Shown: piece by piece, positions 1 through 12,603 of the stretch | Layout: each line of letters opens with the position of its first letter | How positions within the stretch are numbered: the stretch's first letter is position 1 | Assembly: GCA_949361645.1 (NCBI GenBank) | Contig: OX442416.1 | Span: 6,268,362-6,332,361 of the forward strand | DNA length: 64,000 bases | Reading direction: 5' to 3' | From: Spongilla lacustris | Taxonomy: Eukaryota; Porifera; Demospongiae; Spongillida; Spongillidae | The notes under the pieces: generated by a model | Database searches by the model: none | What the model was told of the DNA's origin: nothing | The model's input: only the letters and a program-made list of their open reading frames with translations | Position numbers and translations under genes: made by a program

Positions 1-3000
1 GCAACAAGGCAGGGTGTTAACACAAGCTAAACACAGTAACAAGGTAGTGTGCTAACACAAGCTAAATACAGTAACACGGCTCTGGGTACCAAGACAAGAC
101 ATGACAAGCTACATTTTTAAAGCAGTAACATGGTAGGGCAGGGTGCTAACACAAGCTAAATACAGTAACAAGGCATGGTGCTAACACAAGCTAAATACAG
201 TAACAAGGCAGTGTGCTAACACAAGCTAAATAAAGTAACAAGGCAGTGTGCTAGCACAAGCTAAATACAGTAACAAGGCTCTGTGTACCACGAAAAGCTA
301 CATTTTTAAAAAAGGCTGCATGCTAACAAAATCCAAATACAGCAACAAGGCTCTGTGTACCAAAACAAGCTAAATACAGTAACAAGGCAGTGTGCTAGCA
401 CTAGCTAAATACAGTAACAAGGCAGTATGCTAACACAAGCTAAATTCAGTAACAAGGCTCTGTGTACTACGCCAAGCTACATTTAAAAAAAGGCTGCGTG
501 CTAACACAATCCAAATACAGCAACAAGGCTCTGTGTACCAAGACAAGCTAAACACTGTAACACGGCAGTGTGCTAACACAAGCCAAATACAGTAACATGG
601 CAGTGTGCTAACACAAGCCAAATACATTAGCAAGGTAGTGTGCTAACACAAGCTAAATACAGTAACAAGGTAGGGTGCTGGGTACCAAGGCAAGCTGCTT
701 TTTATAAAACAGTAACAAGGTAGGGCAGTGTGCTAACACAAGCTAATTACAGTCATAAAGCTCTGGGTACCATAACAAGACAAGACAAGCTACATTTTTA
801 AAACAGTAACATGGTAGGGCAGGGTGCTAACACAAGCTAAATACAGTAATAAGGCAGTATGCTAACACAAGCTAAATATAGTAACAAGGCAGGGTGCTAA
901 CACAAGCTAAATACAGTAACAAGGCTCTGTGTATCACGACAAGCTACATTTTTAAAAAGGCTGCGTGCTAACACAATCCAAATACAGCAACAAGGCTCTG
1001 TGTACCAAGACAAGCTAAATACTGTAACAAGGTAGTGTGCTAACACAAGCTAAGTACAGTAACAAGGCAGTGTGCTAACACAAGCTAAATACAGTAACAA
1101 GGCAGGGTGCTAACACAAGCTACATACAAAAACAAGGCAGGGTACTGACACAAGTTAAATACAGCAACAAGGCTCTGGGTACCAAGGCAAGCTCAATACA
1201 GCAACAAGGCAGGGTGTTAACACAAGCTAAACACAGTAACAAGGCAGGGTGCTAACACAAGCTACATACAATAACAAGGCAGGGTGCTGACACAAGTTAA
1301 ATACAGCAACAAGGCTCTGGGTACCAAGGCAAGCTCAATACAGCAACAAGGCAGGGTGTTAACACAAGCTAAACACAGTAACAAGGTAGCGTGCTAACAC
1401 AAGCTAAATACAGTAACACGGCTCTGGGTACCAAGACAAGACATGACAAGCTACATTTTTAAAGCAGTAACATGGTAGGGCAGGGTGCTAACACAAGCTA
1501 AATACAGTAACAAGGCATGGTGCTAACACAAGCTAAATACAGTAACAAGGCAGTGTGCTAACACAAGCTAAATAAAGTAACAAGGCTCTGTGTACCACGA
1601 AAAGCTACATTTTTAAAAAAGGCTGCATGCTAACAAAATCCAAATACAGCAACAAGGCTCTGTGTACCAAAACAAGCTAAATACAGTAACAAGGCAGTGT
1701 GCTAACACAAGCTAAATACAGTAACAAGGCTCTGTGTACCACGAAAAGCTACATTTTTAAAAAAGGCTGCATGCTAACAAAATCCAAATACAGCAACAAG
1801 GCTCTGTGTACCAAAACAAGCTAAATACAGTAACAAGGCAGTGTGCTAGCACTAGCTAAATACAGTAACAAGGCAGTATGCTAACACAAGCTAAATTCAG
1901 TAACAAGGCTCTGTGTACTACGCCAAGCTACATTTTAAAAAAGGCTGCGTGCTAACACAATCCAAATACAGCAACAAGGCTCTGTGTACCAAGACAAGCT
2001 AAACACTGTAACAAGGCAGTGTGCTAACACAAGCCAAATACAGTAACATGGCAGTGTGCTAACACAAGCCAAATACATTAGCAAGGTAGTGTGCTAACAC
2101 AAGCTAAATACAGTAACAAGGTAGGGTGCTGGGTACCAAGGCAAGCTGCTTTTTATAAAACAGTAACAAGGTAGGGCAGTGTGCTAACACAAGCTAATTA
2201 CAGTCATAAAGCTCTGGGTACCATAACAAGACAAGACAAGCTACATTTTTAAAACAGTAACATGGTAGGGCAGGGTGCTAACACAAGCTAAATACAGTAA
2301 TAAGGCAGTATGCTAACACAAGCTAAATATAGTAACAAGGCAGGGTGCTAACACAAGCTAAATACAGTAACAAGGCTCTGTGTACCACGACAAGCTACAT
2401 TTTTAAAAAGGCTGCGTGCTAACACAATCCAAATACAGCAACAAGGCTCTGTGTACCAAGACAAGCTAAATACTGTAACAAGGTAGTGTGCTAACACAAG
2501 CTAAGTACAGTAACAAGGCAGTGTGCTAACACAAGCTAAATACAGTAACAAGGCAGGGTGCTAACACAAGCTACATACAAAAACAAGGCAGGGTACTGAC
2601 ACAAGTTAAATACAGCAACAAGGCTCTGGGTACCAAGGCAAGCTCAATACAGCAACAAGGCAGGGTGCTAACACAAGCTAAATACAGTAACAAGGTAGTG
2701 TGCTAACACAAGCTAAATGCAGTAACAAGGTAGGGTGCTAACACAAGCTAAATACAGTAACAAGGCTCTGGGTACCAAGGCAAGCTGCTTTTTAAAAAAC
2801 AGTGACAAGGTAGGGCAGTGTGCTAACACAAAATACAGTCACAAGGCTCTAGGTACCAAGACAGGACAAGAGATGCTACATTATTAAAACAGTAACATGG
2901 TAGGGGAGGGTGCTAACACAAGCTAAATACAGTAATAAGGCAGTGTGTTAACACAAGCTAAATATAGTAACAAGGCAGGGTGCTAACACAAGCTAAATAC

Positions 3001-5625
3001 AATAACAAGGCTCTGTGTACCACGACAAGCAACATTTTTAAAAGGGCTGCGTGGTAACAGTATCCAAATGCAGCAACAAGGCACTGTGTACCAAGACAAG
3101 CTAAATACAGTAACAAGCAGGGTGCTAACACAAGCTAAGTACAGTAACAAGGCAGTGTGCTAACATAAGCTAAACACAATAACAAGGCAGTGTGCCTAAC
3201 ACAAGCTAAATACAGTAACAAGGTAGGGTGCTAACACAAGCTAAATACAGTAACAGGGCTCTGGGTACCAAGGCAAGCTACTTTTTTTTAAAACAGTCAC
3301 ATGGTAGGGCAGGGTGCTAACACAAGCTAAATGCAGTAACAATGCTCTTGGTACCAAGTTCAACACAGCAACAGGGCAGGGTGCTAACACAGGCTAAACA
3401 CAGTAACAAGGTAGTGTGCTAACACAAGCTAAACACAGTAACAAGGCAGTGTGCTAACACAAGCTAAATACAGTAACAAGGCAGGGTGCTAACACAAGCT
3501 ACATACAATAACAAGGCAGGGTGCTGACACAAGTTAAAAACAGCAACAAGGCTCTGGGTACCAAGGCAAGCTCAATACAGCAACAAGGCAGGGTGTTAAC
3601 ACAAGCTAAACACAGTAATAAGGTAGTGTGCTAACACAAGCTAAATACAGTAACAAGGTAGGGTGCTAACACAAGCTAAATACAGTAAGAAAGCTCTGGG
3701 TACCAAGGCAAGCTGCTTTAAAAAAAAACAGTAACAAGGTAGGGCAGTGTGCTAACACAAGCTCAATACAGCAACAAGGCAGGGTGCTAACAGAAGCTAA
3801 ACACAGTAACAAGGCAGTGTGCTAACACAAGCTAAATACAGTGACAAGGCAGGGTGCTAACACAAGCTAAATACAGTAACAAGGCAGGGTGCTAACACAA
3901 GCTAAATACAGTAACAAGGCAGGGTGCTAACACAAGCTAAACACAGTAACAAGGCAGTGTGCTAACACAAGCTAAATACAGTAACAAGGCAGGGTGCTAA
4001 CACAAGCTAAATACAGTAACAAGGCAGTGTGCTAACACAAGCTAAATACAGTAACAAGGCAGTGTGCTAACACAAGCTAAATACAGTAACAAGGCAGTGT
4101 GCTAACTCAAGCGAAATACAGTAACAAGGCAGTGTGCTAACACAAGCTAAATTCAGTAACAAGGCTCTGTGTACCACGACAAGCTACATTTTTAAAAAGG
4201 CTGCGTGCTAACACAATCCAAAGACAGCAACAAGGCTCTGTGTACCAAGACAAGCTAAATGCTGTAACAAGGCAGTGTGCTAACACAAGCTAAATACAGT
4301 AACAAGGCAGTGTGCTAACACAAGCCAAATACATTAACAAGGTAGTATGCTAACACAAGCTAAATACAGTAACAAGGCAGGGTGCTAACACAAGCTAAAT
4401 ACAGTAACAAGGCAGGGTACTGACACAAGTTAAATACAGCAACAAGGCTCTGGGTACCAAGGCAAGCTCAATATAGCAACAAGGCAGGGTGCTAACACAA
4501 GCTTAATACAGTAACAAGGTAGTGTGCTAACACAAGCTAAATACAGTAACAAGGTAGGGTGCTAACACAAGCTAAATACAGTAACAAGGCTCTGGGTACC
4601 AAGGCAAGCTGCTTTTTAAAAAACAGTAACGAGGTAGGGCAGTGTGCTAACACAAAATACAGTCACAAGGCTCTGGCATGGGTACCAAGACAACACAAGA
4701 CAAGCTACATTATTGAAACAGTAACATGGTAGGGCAGGGTGCTAACACAAGCTAAATACAGTAATAAGGCAGTGTGCTAACACAAGCTAAATATAGTAAC
4801 AAGGCAGGGTGCTAACACAAGCTACATACAGTAACAAGTCTCTGTGTACCACGACAAGCTACATTTTTAAAAAGGCTGCGTGCTAACACAATCCAAATAC
4901 AGCAACAAGGCTCTGTGTACCAAGACAAGCTAAATACTGTAACAAGGCAGTGTGCTAACACAAGCTATGTACAGTAACAAGGCAGTGTGCTAACACAAGC
5001 TAAATACAGTAACAAGTCTCTCTGTACCACGACGAGCTACATTTTAAAAAAGGCTGTGTGCTAACACAATCAAAATACAGCAACAAGGCTCTGTGTACCA
5101 AGACAAGCTAAATACTGTAACAAGGCAGTGTGCTAACACAGGCTAAATACAGTAACCAGGCATGGTGCAGACACAATCTAAATACAGTAACACGGCATGG
5201 TGCTAAATATAGTAACAAGGCAGGGTGCTAACACAAGCTAAATACAGTAACATGGCATAGTGCTAACACAAGATAAATACAGTACCAAGGCAAGGTGTTA
5301 CCACAAGCTAAATACAGTAACAAGGCTCTGGGTACCAAGACAAGACAAGGCAAGCTACATTTCAAAAACAATGTAGGGCAGTGTGCTACCACAAGCTAAA
5401 TACAGTAATAAGGCAGTGTGCTAACAAGGCAGGGTGCGTTGACAAGCTAAATACAGCAACAAGGCTCTCTGTGTACCAAGATAAGATAAATACAGTAACA
5501 AGGCAGTGTGCTAACACAAGCTAAATACAGTTGCTAACACAAGCTAAATACAGTAACAAGGCAGGGTGCTAACACAAGCTAAATACAGTAACAAGGCAGG
5601 GTGCTAGCACAAGCTAATTACAGTT
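1..5625. repeat. Large minisatellite array, ~35-bp unit
   Basis: Over 5.6 kb is built from variants of a ~35-bp unit whose core reads GGCAGTGTGCTAACACAAG followed by CTAAATACAGTAACAA. Two regularly interspersed variant units are visible: one carrying CTCTGGGTACCAAGACAAG, and one with a short A/T stretch (CTACATTTTTAAAA) followed by GGCTGCGTGCTAACACAATC. The array starts before the window and ends abruptly near 5,625, where unique sequence begins. No open reading frame is sustained. I see no known transposon ends, so this is a tandem (mini)satellite rather than a dispersed element. Confidence 0.95.
1343..2660. repeat. Higher-order repeat copy inside the minisatellite
   Basis: This block repeats positions 1 to about 1,210 almost base for base, including private variants such as the AGACATGACAAG unit, a TACGCCAAGC unit and a CATACAAAAACAAGG unit. 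The offset is 1,342 at the start and 1,451 further in. The change is explained by an extra ~144-bp CTCTGTGTACCACGAAAAG sub-block in the second copy and one ~35-bp unit missing from it. A looser third version of the same variant order appears around 4,140-5,100. Confidence 0.85.
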
Positions 5626-5729
5626 CTATCAATGACTGCTTTTATTTCGAGGTTGTGATTGATTGATTTTGTTGGATGGACTTCTAATCCTTGAAGTGGT
5701 TATTCTGACAGTGCGTGCCTGGTCGTTCG

Positions 5730-5872
5730 TGTGTGCGTGTGTGTTTGTGTGTGTGTGTTTGTGTGTGTGTGCGTGCATTTGTGTGCGTGTGTGTGTGTGC
5801 GTGTGTGTGTGCGTGTGTGTGTGTGCGTGTGTGTGCGTGTGTATGTGTGTGCTTACGTGTGTGTTTGTTTAT
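5730..5872. repeat. (GT)n microsatellite with GC interruptions
   Basis: Alternating GT/GC dinucleotides run through this stretch. They give Cys/Val-rich open frames in three registers, which are compositional artefacts and not genes. It lies just outside the end of the large minisatellite. Confidence 0.9.
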
Positions 5873-8680
5873 GGGTTACTACAGCTGTACGGCACTTTAA
5901 CTCACGTATGATAGAATCTGATAAATCAGACCGATCTCGTTTTAAAAAGATTCGTTTGTCTCGTCCTTGCTAAATTTGATGCGCACCATACATGATTTCA
6001 ACTGACCGTACGACGTAAGGCGATCGTAAGATTTGATTTTGCAGAAATCAGCGTGTACAAGATGTAGCCGAGGAAAGGCAAACGCATCGTGGACCGTCGT
6101 GCAAAGAGAAGGTGGGGCAGTTTCGTTGCACACGACTCGAGGGTGGGGCTACGTGTCCAAGTTAGGTGGAGGTGTGGCATCCAGATGACATCATTATCCA
6201 GAATTAATAATTGTGCGCAATGCGCATGCGTACGCGAATTGAAATAGATTCCGTAGCGTACGCTGGGTTCTAGTGATGAGAAAATTATGATTATTTGTTT
6301 TTTGTTTCAGAGTTGATATCTTAACATTGCTACACCTCGATGCGGTTAATTGCATGTAGTTATTAAAACTAATTAACCTTGATTAATAAAATTTTAATTA
6401 AAAATATGGATAAAAATTTGCCTAAACCCTTGATGTTTGTGTCAAAATCCTAGATTTTTAGCAACATCTGCTGAAAAGATATTCCAGTTCAAAAGCGTTG
6501 CGTTCTTTCGTGAAGACCCTGTAGATTCAGAGGTGATGTACAGTACATGCTTACAGTGTACATGTACATTGTGTACATGTATGTGCACAAAAAAGATAGT
6601 GTTTTCAGTGACATGTTTACGTGGATGTGTACATGTACAGGGAGTGTGTAGGGATACAATTTAAGAATAACAAACCTCTTCAACATTGTTCACAACTGTC
6701 ACCTATATGTACATGTATAGCATAAATGGAAACTGTAAAACATGTACATGTATATCCCATACTCCCGTAGGCTGGGGGGGGGGGGGGGGCGGTGGGTTCG
6801 GTCGAACCCCCCCCTCCCCGCCCATCCAGGCTAGTTCTGCCTGCCCAGCTTGGTTCCTCCTGCCGAAGCTGGTTCCACTACTTTCCGCTTACCATATCGG
6901 TTATTCGTAGCTAATTAATCAATTAATTATTTTACATGATTATACAAATGAAAAATTAGCTAAAACATGTACATAGTAAATATCGCTTCCAGAGTCTAGC
7001 TATAGCTCACAAGTGCGAGACTACTACGGAATTTCGGAAGCAATTCAAGCGTTGCAAAGTATACATGTAGGTCCGGCTTGAGCTAGACAGAGTACTTTAC
7101 AAAGGCATTGTGCCGTTCGATTACAAAGTACACATGTACGTTTGGCTTGCGAGTTATAATTAACCTTCCTGGAAAGTTATAATTACACGAGACATATATA
7201 CCGCCATGTATTTGGCATGCCCCGGATCCACCGCTCTGACGGCAGTTTGTTGCGGACCATGCACAGCGATATTTACGATGTTGCATGTTTCTACGCAATT
7301 ATGCAATGTTTTGTGACTTCAACATTGCAAAAGTTCCAAAGCTCCTGGGCCTCCGCCCCAGACCCCGATGGGGGAGCTTACAGCGCTCCACCATACCCCC
7401 TAGCTGGGAGGGAAGGTCCCTCCCCCACTAGTTAGTTCCACTCTCGTTGTTTCCCGAACCCCCCATCTCCCGACCAGCCTACGTGCCTGCACACCACCAC
7501 CACACACCTCCTTGAGAGATGAGAGATAGGCCAGCCTGGTATCATTGGCCTCCCCAAGCATAGGCAACTTAACAAGGAAGGTGAGAACATGGCCTGGGGA
7601 GGAGGCAAGAAGAAAGGACGAACATTATGCCAAATTACTTATCTTTAGCACACAAATTGAAAAATTAACACACACTGCCTCCTTCTCTTTCCATCCTCCC
7701 CTACACTCTCACTCCCACATGCCCCTCCCCTACATCTCCATGTGTGCGTTATGGGAGATGCTTGTGTATGTTCAGGGCGCCCAATGTAGTGGAAACAACA
7801 AATGGTGCTTAATCAAATTTTAACTCTTAAAAAGGCCGTATGCGAAACATGTACATGTGTACATATATATCGTGGCCTACATTGTGCATGCATTTTTTAA
7901 CACCGGTTCCGTGAGAAACGAATGTTCTTTTGGGCTATTTTGTCGAAATCAAGTTTTAGAAAATTAGTCGAACTACGTTTTTAGTCCCAAAAGCATAAGA
8001 ACATAGAATTGCAACTCTTTGCATGAGGTTTTGCGCTATTTCTAGCGTCCTATGTGCTTCTCGTTGTAACCTGCATGAAGCTTCACAGATAAAAGTACAC
8101 TTTTTCTTAAGCCTTTTCTAACACCAAAAACGATCCAAATATGCTTACCTTTGTAAGATGCATCAGTTTTATACACATTTATACTGTCTAACTGTATGCG
8201 AGCATTGAAACCAGCACTTCTTATTATGTCGATCTTTGTGGCCGCGTTCCCAGACCAATGTATTATTCCGTGGGTGTGCAGTATAATGTCGATCTTTGGC
8301 TGATATATAAGTCTACGCGTGAGCTATTTTCTATTTGCATACAGTCATATATAGTAGCGTTCATAGTACACATCAGAACATATATATCATTATGTCATCA
8401 CTGCTGCTCAACAGAAGCTGCTTGCATGTGCTCTGTTACTTGCTCTGGCTTATTTCCCGTCTTTTTGATGTGGTGGTGGCTGCAGAGCCTGAGGTACATG
8501 TATACTTCCAGTTCCACTTGGAGAGATCTTTTTCCATATCCAAATGTTCAAAGCTTATCCTTACCCTTTCATGCTTTACCCTAATGCAAAAAATATTGAT
8601 ACACACTCCTGGCAGTGGAACTGTACTCCATCTGATTGCTTTCTGCAACTGCAGCCCAGCCAGGCAAACATATGGCTTGC
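5873..8680. other. No gene recognised; unique and repeat-derived sequence
   Basis: No exon-like ORF with supporting splice sites or recognisable motifs was found on either strand. Visible features are clusters of TGTACATGTA words (6,540-6,760 and 7,850), a 16-base G run at 6,774-6,789 followed by a C-rich stretch, and a GC-rich dispersed element at 7,338-7,445 annotated separately. A 133-codon frame starting at 8,335 has a hydrophobic start but no other support. Confidence 0.6.
7338..7445 (-). mobile_element. GC-rich dispersed element, copy 1
   Basis: This segment shares an ordered set of words with 33,962-34,085 and, inverted, with 36,790-36,900: a CCGCCCCAG-like start, CCCCGATGG, GAGCTTACAGCGCTCC, then CATACCCCCTAGCTGGG. 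The copy at 36.8 kb lies inside an element with hAT-like CAGCGGCGGATCCAGG ends, so the three are probably fragments of one DNA-transposon or MITE family. The boundaries here are approximate. Confidence 0.65.
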
Positions 8681-8684
8681 TGTC

Positions 8685-9235
8685 ATATGATTCTGAATAC
8701 TATTGGCAGGACAGCAAGCCACAGCCATGTGCTTGACCATGTGTAGTCATATGACAGCCACTGCCATGTGCAGTCATATGACAGCAAGCTACAGCCATGT
8801 GCAGTCATATGACAGCAAGCCATGGCCATGTGCAGTCATATGACAGCAAGCCTGCACAGGCATGTGCAGTCATACAGTGTACACTGTATGCTAGCAAGCT
8901 ACAGCCATGTGCAGTCATATGATAGCAAGCCACGGCCATGTGCATGCATGCAGTCATATGACAGCAAGCCATGGCCATGTGCAGTCATATGACAGCAAGC
9001 CATGCATACACATGTTAGTGTATATTGCGTATCAGTACTGTGAAACAGAGAATGAAAATACCACATTTCTATCCCTGGTGGTTATTGCATGGCAATGTGT
9101 AGTCATATGACAGCAAACCACGGCCATGTGCAGTCATATGACAGCAAGCCACAGGCATGCATGTGCAAACATATGACAGCAAGCTATGCGCATGGCCATG
9201 TGTATAGTAGTCATATGAAAGCAAGCCATAGCCAT
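8685..9235. repeat. ~31-bp minisatellite, interrupted
   Basis: The unit is close to GCCATGTGCAGTCATATGA followed by CAGCAAGCCA and recurs about a dozen times. It is interrupted near 8,870-8,900 and at 9,005-9,095 by unrelated sequence. Copies differ by single substitutions and small insertions. The units abut without unique spacers, so this is not a CRISPR-like array. Confidence 0.85.
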
Positions 9236-9239
9236 GCAC

Positions 9240-10215
9240 GTGCTTTTATAACCTTCAAAATGTGTGCCTGAGATGCATGCTAGATCGAATCCTTGTCTTC
9301 AATCACCGGTGTAACCTCAATGTCTGCAGTATCTGGGTTACGCTCGAGCTACACATTCAGGATTTTACCGATCTACCAGAATTAGATAAAGCTATTGCCT
9401 TGCCTGGTTGACCACGCGTACGTGGATGCCACATGCAGCACTGTATGCAGTCTGTTCCTACATGGCACTTGTTGCTCGCTGGCTTCTGAGGATAATTTTT
9501 TATAGTACAAAAACTGATAATGCGCATGCACAAGCTAATAAGTGTAAGTCTGGGTACGAGTTAATATACCAAACGGAGCAGTTTGCACGTAAACTATGCT
9601 AGCTATGAACATGCTATGCACTAGGCCTTTATATGGTATCTAGAAGAATCTAAAAATACCATCAGATTTTTTTGAAAAGCAATAGGAAAAAAGTGTACCG
9701 ATCAGCTTTCGAACGTCAAAAAACGAGAGTGCATAAGTCCCGATACAAGTATGTTGTTTTATATGTCACAAAGCTAAAATTTATACCAAATGGCTCAGAG
9801 AGAGTTGGTCTATCAGAAAATATGCTTTCTAAACTATACAGAACTTTTCCGACTAATTCTTCAAAAGGTCGGTTCGACAAAAAATACATTCGATTCTGAC
9901 GGAAGCAGTAAACATGTACATGTAGCATTATTATCATTTCATAATGAAATGATAATTACATGTATGTACACATGTACATGTACATGTACAACCATTTGAA
10001 TACTTTACATACATGTATTATATTCCCATGTGTTGATATGTGCATGTTGTACATGTATACATGTGCCATATTTTATATGAATAACAAACAATATTACATG
10101 TACACAATGTACATGTACATGTACTTGCCCCTCCCTACACCCTCACCCCTCCCACACACCCCTCCCCCTACATGTACCTTTGGATGCACCTACATGTAGC
10201 AGTGATCCTATCATA
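9240..10215. other. No gene recognised
   Basis: I found no convincing exon here. The stretch contains a dense cluster of TACATGTA/TGTACATGTA palindromes (9,905-10,110) and a C-rich segment (10,130-10,175). I searched it, and the sequence down to 5.6 kb, for further WDR19 exons on the minus strand and saw none. Confidence 0.5.
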
Positions 10216-10589
10216 ACTGACCTTTGTCCTCATCCACATCAATGATGTGGTACACCTCCTTGAGGTCAGCCAGCTCATGGATCTTGATACTGGTGGTGGG
10301 TACAGGAAACATGTCACATGTAGTAAACAGGTTAGTAAACAGGTTACAGGTTGTAGTAAACAAAGTTAGGATGATTGAGGGACTAAATGTCTAGCTACAA
10401 CTTCTTGCAGTGCACTTGACACTGACAATCACATCATGCCATCATGCATCCTACGGATTCCCAAACAAGACCATTGTATTTAACTAATAATAATAGGGCT
10501 TGAATAACTGGGGGGAATATACATATGTACATGTAGGATCGTCATGTGATGTCAATCGCAAGCAGTCCACTGGTAGCCACGGTGACAGA

Positions 10590-10872
10590 ACCATATGTCC
10601 ATCACCTCCCTCATCCCCAGGCCTACCATACGTCATCACCTCCGTAATCCCCAGGCCTACCATATGACCATCACCCCTCATCCCCAGGCCTATCATATGT
10701 CCATCACCCCTTCATCAGGCCTACCATATGTCAATCACCTCCCTCATCCCCAGGCCTACCATATGTCCATCACCTCCCTCATCCCCAGGCCTACCATATG
10801 TCCATCACCTCCCTCATCCCCAGGCCTACCATATGTCCATCACCTCCCTCATCCCCAGGCCCACCTCACCTG
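10590..10872. repeat. 35-bp intronic minisatellite
   Basis: About eight copies of a 35-bp unit (CTCATCCCCAGGCCTACCAT then ATGTCCATCACCTCC) run up to the splice donor of the WDR19-like exon at 10,870. Because 35 is not a multiple of three the unit reads as an open frame in more than one register. This is repeat-driven and not coding. Confidence 0.9.
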
Positions 10873-11161
10873 TGGTCTCCACATGTAGCTGTTTGGCCTA
10901 AGACAAGGGACAGCCCCACATCTCCAAGGTAGTTCTTATGGTTCATTGACTGGAACAGTTCCTGTATACAAAGTGTGCACTAAATAGAGCATGCACTGCT
11001 GAAACTCTAGCACACACATACACACATGTACATGTACATTTACACACATACACACACACACACGCACAGGATTCCTACCTGTCCTATTTCATCTTTGTGA
11101 GTGGAGATGACAACAAGAAAGCCATTGCAGAAACCTAACATGATGAAGCCATTGTTATACG

Positions 11162-11280
11162 TGTGGAGGAGGAGGGGAGAAGGGGAGAGGGAGGGGAAGG
11201 AAGAGGGGAGAGGGAGGGGAGGGAGGAGGGGAGGGGAAGGAAGAGGGGAGGGGAGGGGAGGGAGGAGGGGAGGGGAAGAA
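11162..11280. repeat. GGGGA/GGGA purine tract
   Basis: A near-pure purine tract of about 120 bases (GGAGGGGA variants). Read on the minus strand it is a polypyrimidine stretch immediately upstream of the WDR19-like exon at 11,079-11,160, exactly where a splice acceptor would lie. The AG dinucleotide itself is missing. A second purine tract (GGGA repeats) is at 11,461-11,507. Confidence 0.85.
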
Positions 11281-12603
11281 GATGATATCATTATGTGAAG
11301 GAACGATATGGGTGCCCCCCCCCCCCACACACACATACACCAGGTATAGGCCACTATGTCCCCATAGTGAGGCAGGAAGGCCAACTCTATTGGGTTATCT
11401 GCATTGTCCATATCATAGAGGAACAGAGTCTTGTGTCCTATGTATGATGATGCTTACTTGGGGGGGGAAGAAGGGAGGGATGGAGGGAGGGAGGGAGGGA
11501 GGGAAGATATAAGTTAGCAAAGAAATGCAGTAGGAGATATACATGACTGCACTGCAATTCCCACCCCAATAAACACAAATGTTGCAACGACCATGTACAG
11601 CATGATGTACATGTACATGTAACTCTCTCCTAAATATGCATATGTGTAATGTGCACATGTACATACATGTACATGTCCACAGGGATAGAATGCTAAAGGA
11701 CAGGGGGTGTGGCCTAAAGCTAATGGGTGTGGCCTACACAAGGAGGGCTTACAGCTGTCTCTTCACTTGTCTGCTTCTCAGATTTTGTACACGAAAAAGA
11801 AATGTTGTAGGGCTCAGCCCTGAGAGTGGTCTGGGGAAGAGGGAGTAGGATCATATAAAAGGTGATGTGGGCGTGGCCTAACTGTCGCAGTGTGTCCCCC
11901 TCAGCATTGCTGATGGTGAAGGTTCTGTCCACTGACCCCAGGGCAAGGAGGTTCTGAGGTCACAACACAAAGGTGACCTCACATCACATGACACATCACA
12001 TGGGTCTCTATTTATTTTTAAATTGCACAAGCTGAAGGAACTAACACAGTCAATGCGTGACATGTATCTTTCCTATCACCAAACGTACTACAAAGAACAT
12101 GTGCTAAAAGTCCCTCGTGCACATGTACATGTATAGTCACGCATGCCAAACAGTATCCAAGTTGCTCAATAGTGATGGGGGCTGTCAGTACAGAAGTCTG
12201 GAATGTATGCTTGACAGCTCATGCACACTTGGTAAGCATAACACATCACTTATCTGGGAATGTAATTAGTGGACATGTGAAACTTGTACACATACATGTA
12301 CATGTAGGTGTGCATATGTGACAACAATAGTGATCTTATAATTAGAAATTGCAATTATGTACATGTACATGTAACCTACATGTACATGTAATGCACATCA
12401 CACATCTAATGTATCACATGGAACAGTTCTTGTAATTCTGATCACAAGAACACCACACCCACCACATGACTCATGTGATCACAACACCACACCCACCCAC
12501 CTCTGCACTCCAAGCTGCACATGTTATCTTTTTGGTGTGTTTTCAGGCAATAGGAATCTTTCTGAAAGGGTGGGTGTGCAGGGATCAAGGGTGATCTAAA
12601 CAG

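Larger units (their letters stand above)
10222..11953 (-). pseudogene. WDR19: WDR19/IFT144-like exons, second block (WD repeats), probably decayed
   Basis: WDR19 (IFT144) is an intraflagellar transport complex-A protein needed for retrograde ciliary transport. Minus-strand exons here match its N-terminal WD-repeat region in order: 11,883-11,953 (reads NLLALGS, then AEGDTLRQ), 11,753-11,830 (LRAEPYN), 11,341-11,437 (HKTLFLYD, DNPIELAF, HYGDIVAYTW), 11,079-11,160 (GFIMLGFCNGFLVVISTH, EIGQ), 10,870-10,961 (ELFQSMNHK, ATCGD) and 10,222-10,289 (IKIHELADLKEVYHI, DEDK). Most junctions are clean GT-AG with compatible phases. Problems: the donor after 11,883 leaves a one-base phase error; the exon ending at 11,079 has no AG acceptor where one is needed (CACACG instead of a CAG-type site at 11,160); one tiny exon between 11,753 and 11,437 was not found; and no exon for the remaining ~1,000 residues was seen at lower coordinates. 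The family assignment is confident. Whether the gene is functional is doubtful. Confidence 0.72.

Noticed and set aside
8335..8736. 133-codon frame with signal-peptide-like start
   Set aside because: No recognised domain, runs into the minisatellite, and a possible GT donor after EPE at 8,491 has no partner exon.
8685..10872. CRISPR-like impression from regularly repeated 31-35-bp units
   Set aside because: Units abut head to tail without unique spacers, no cas genes, and the surroundings are intron-rich eukaryotic DNA.
11520..11620. Possible small WDR19 exon in a MVVATFVF-reading frame
   Set aside because: Similarity to the expected ISVV.G segment is too weak and the splice borders do not give the required phase.
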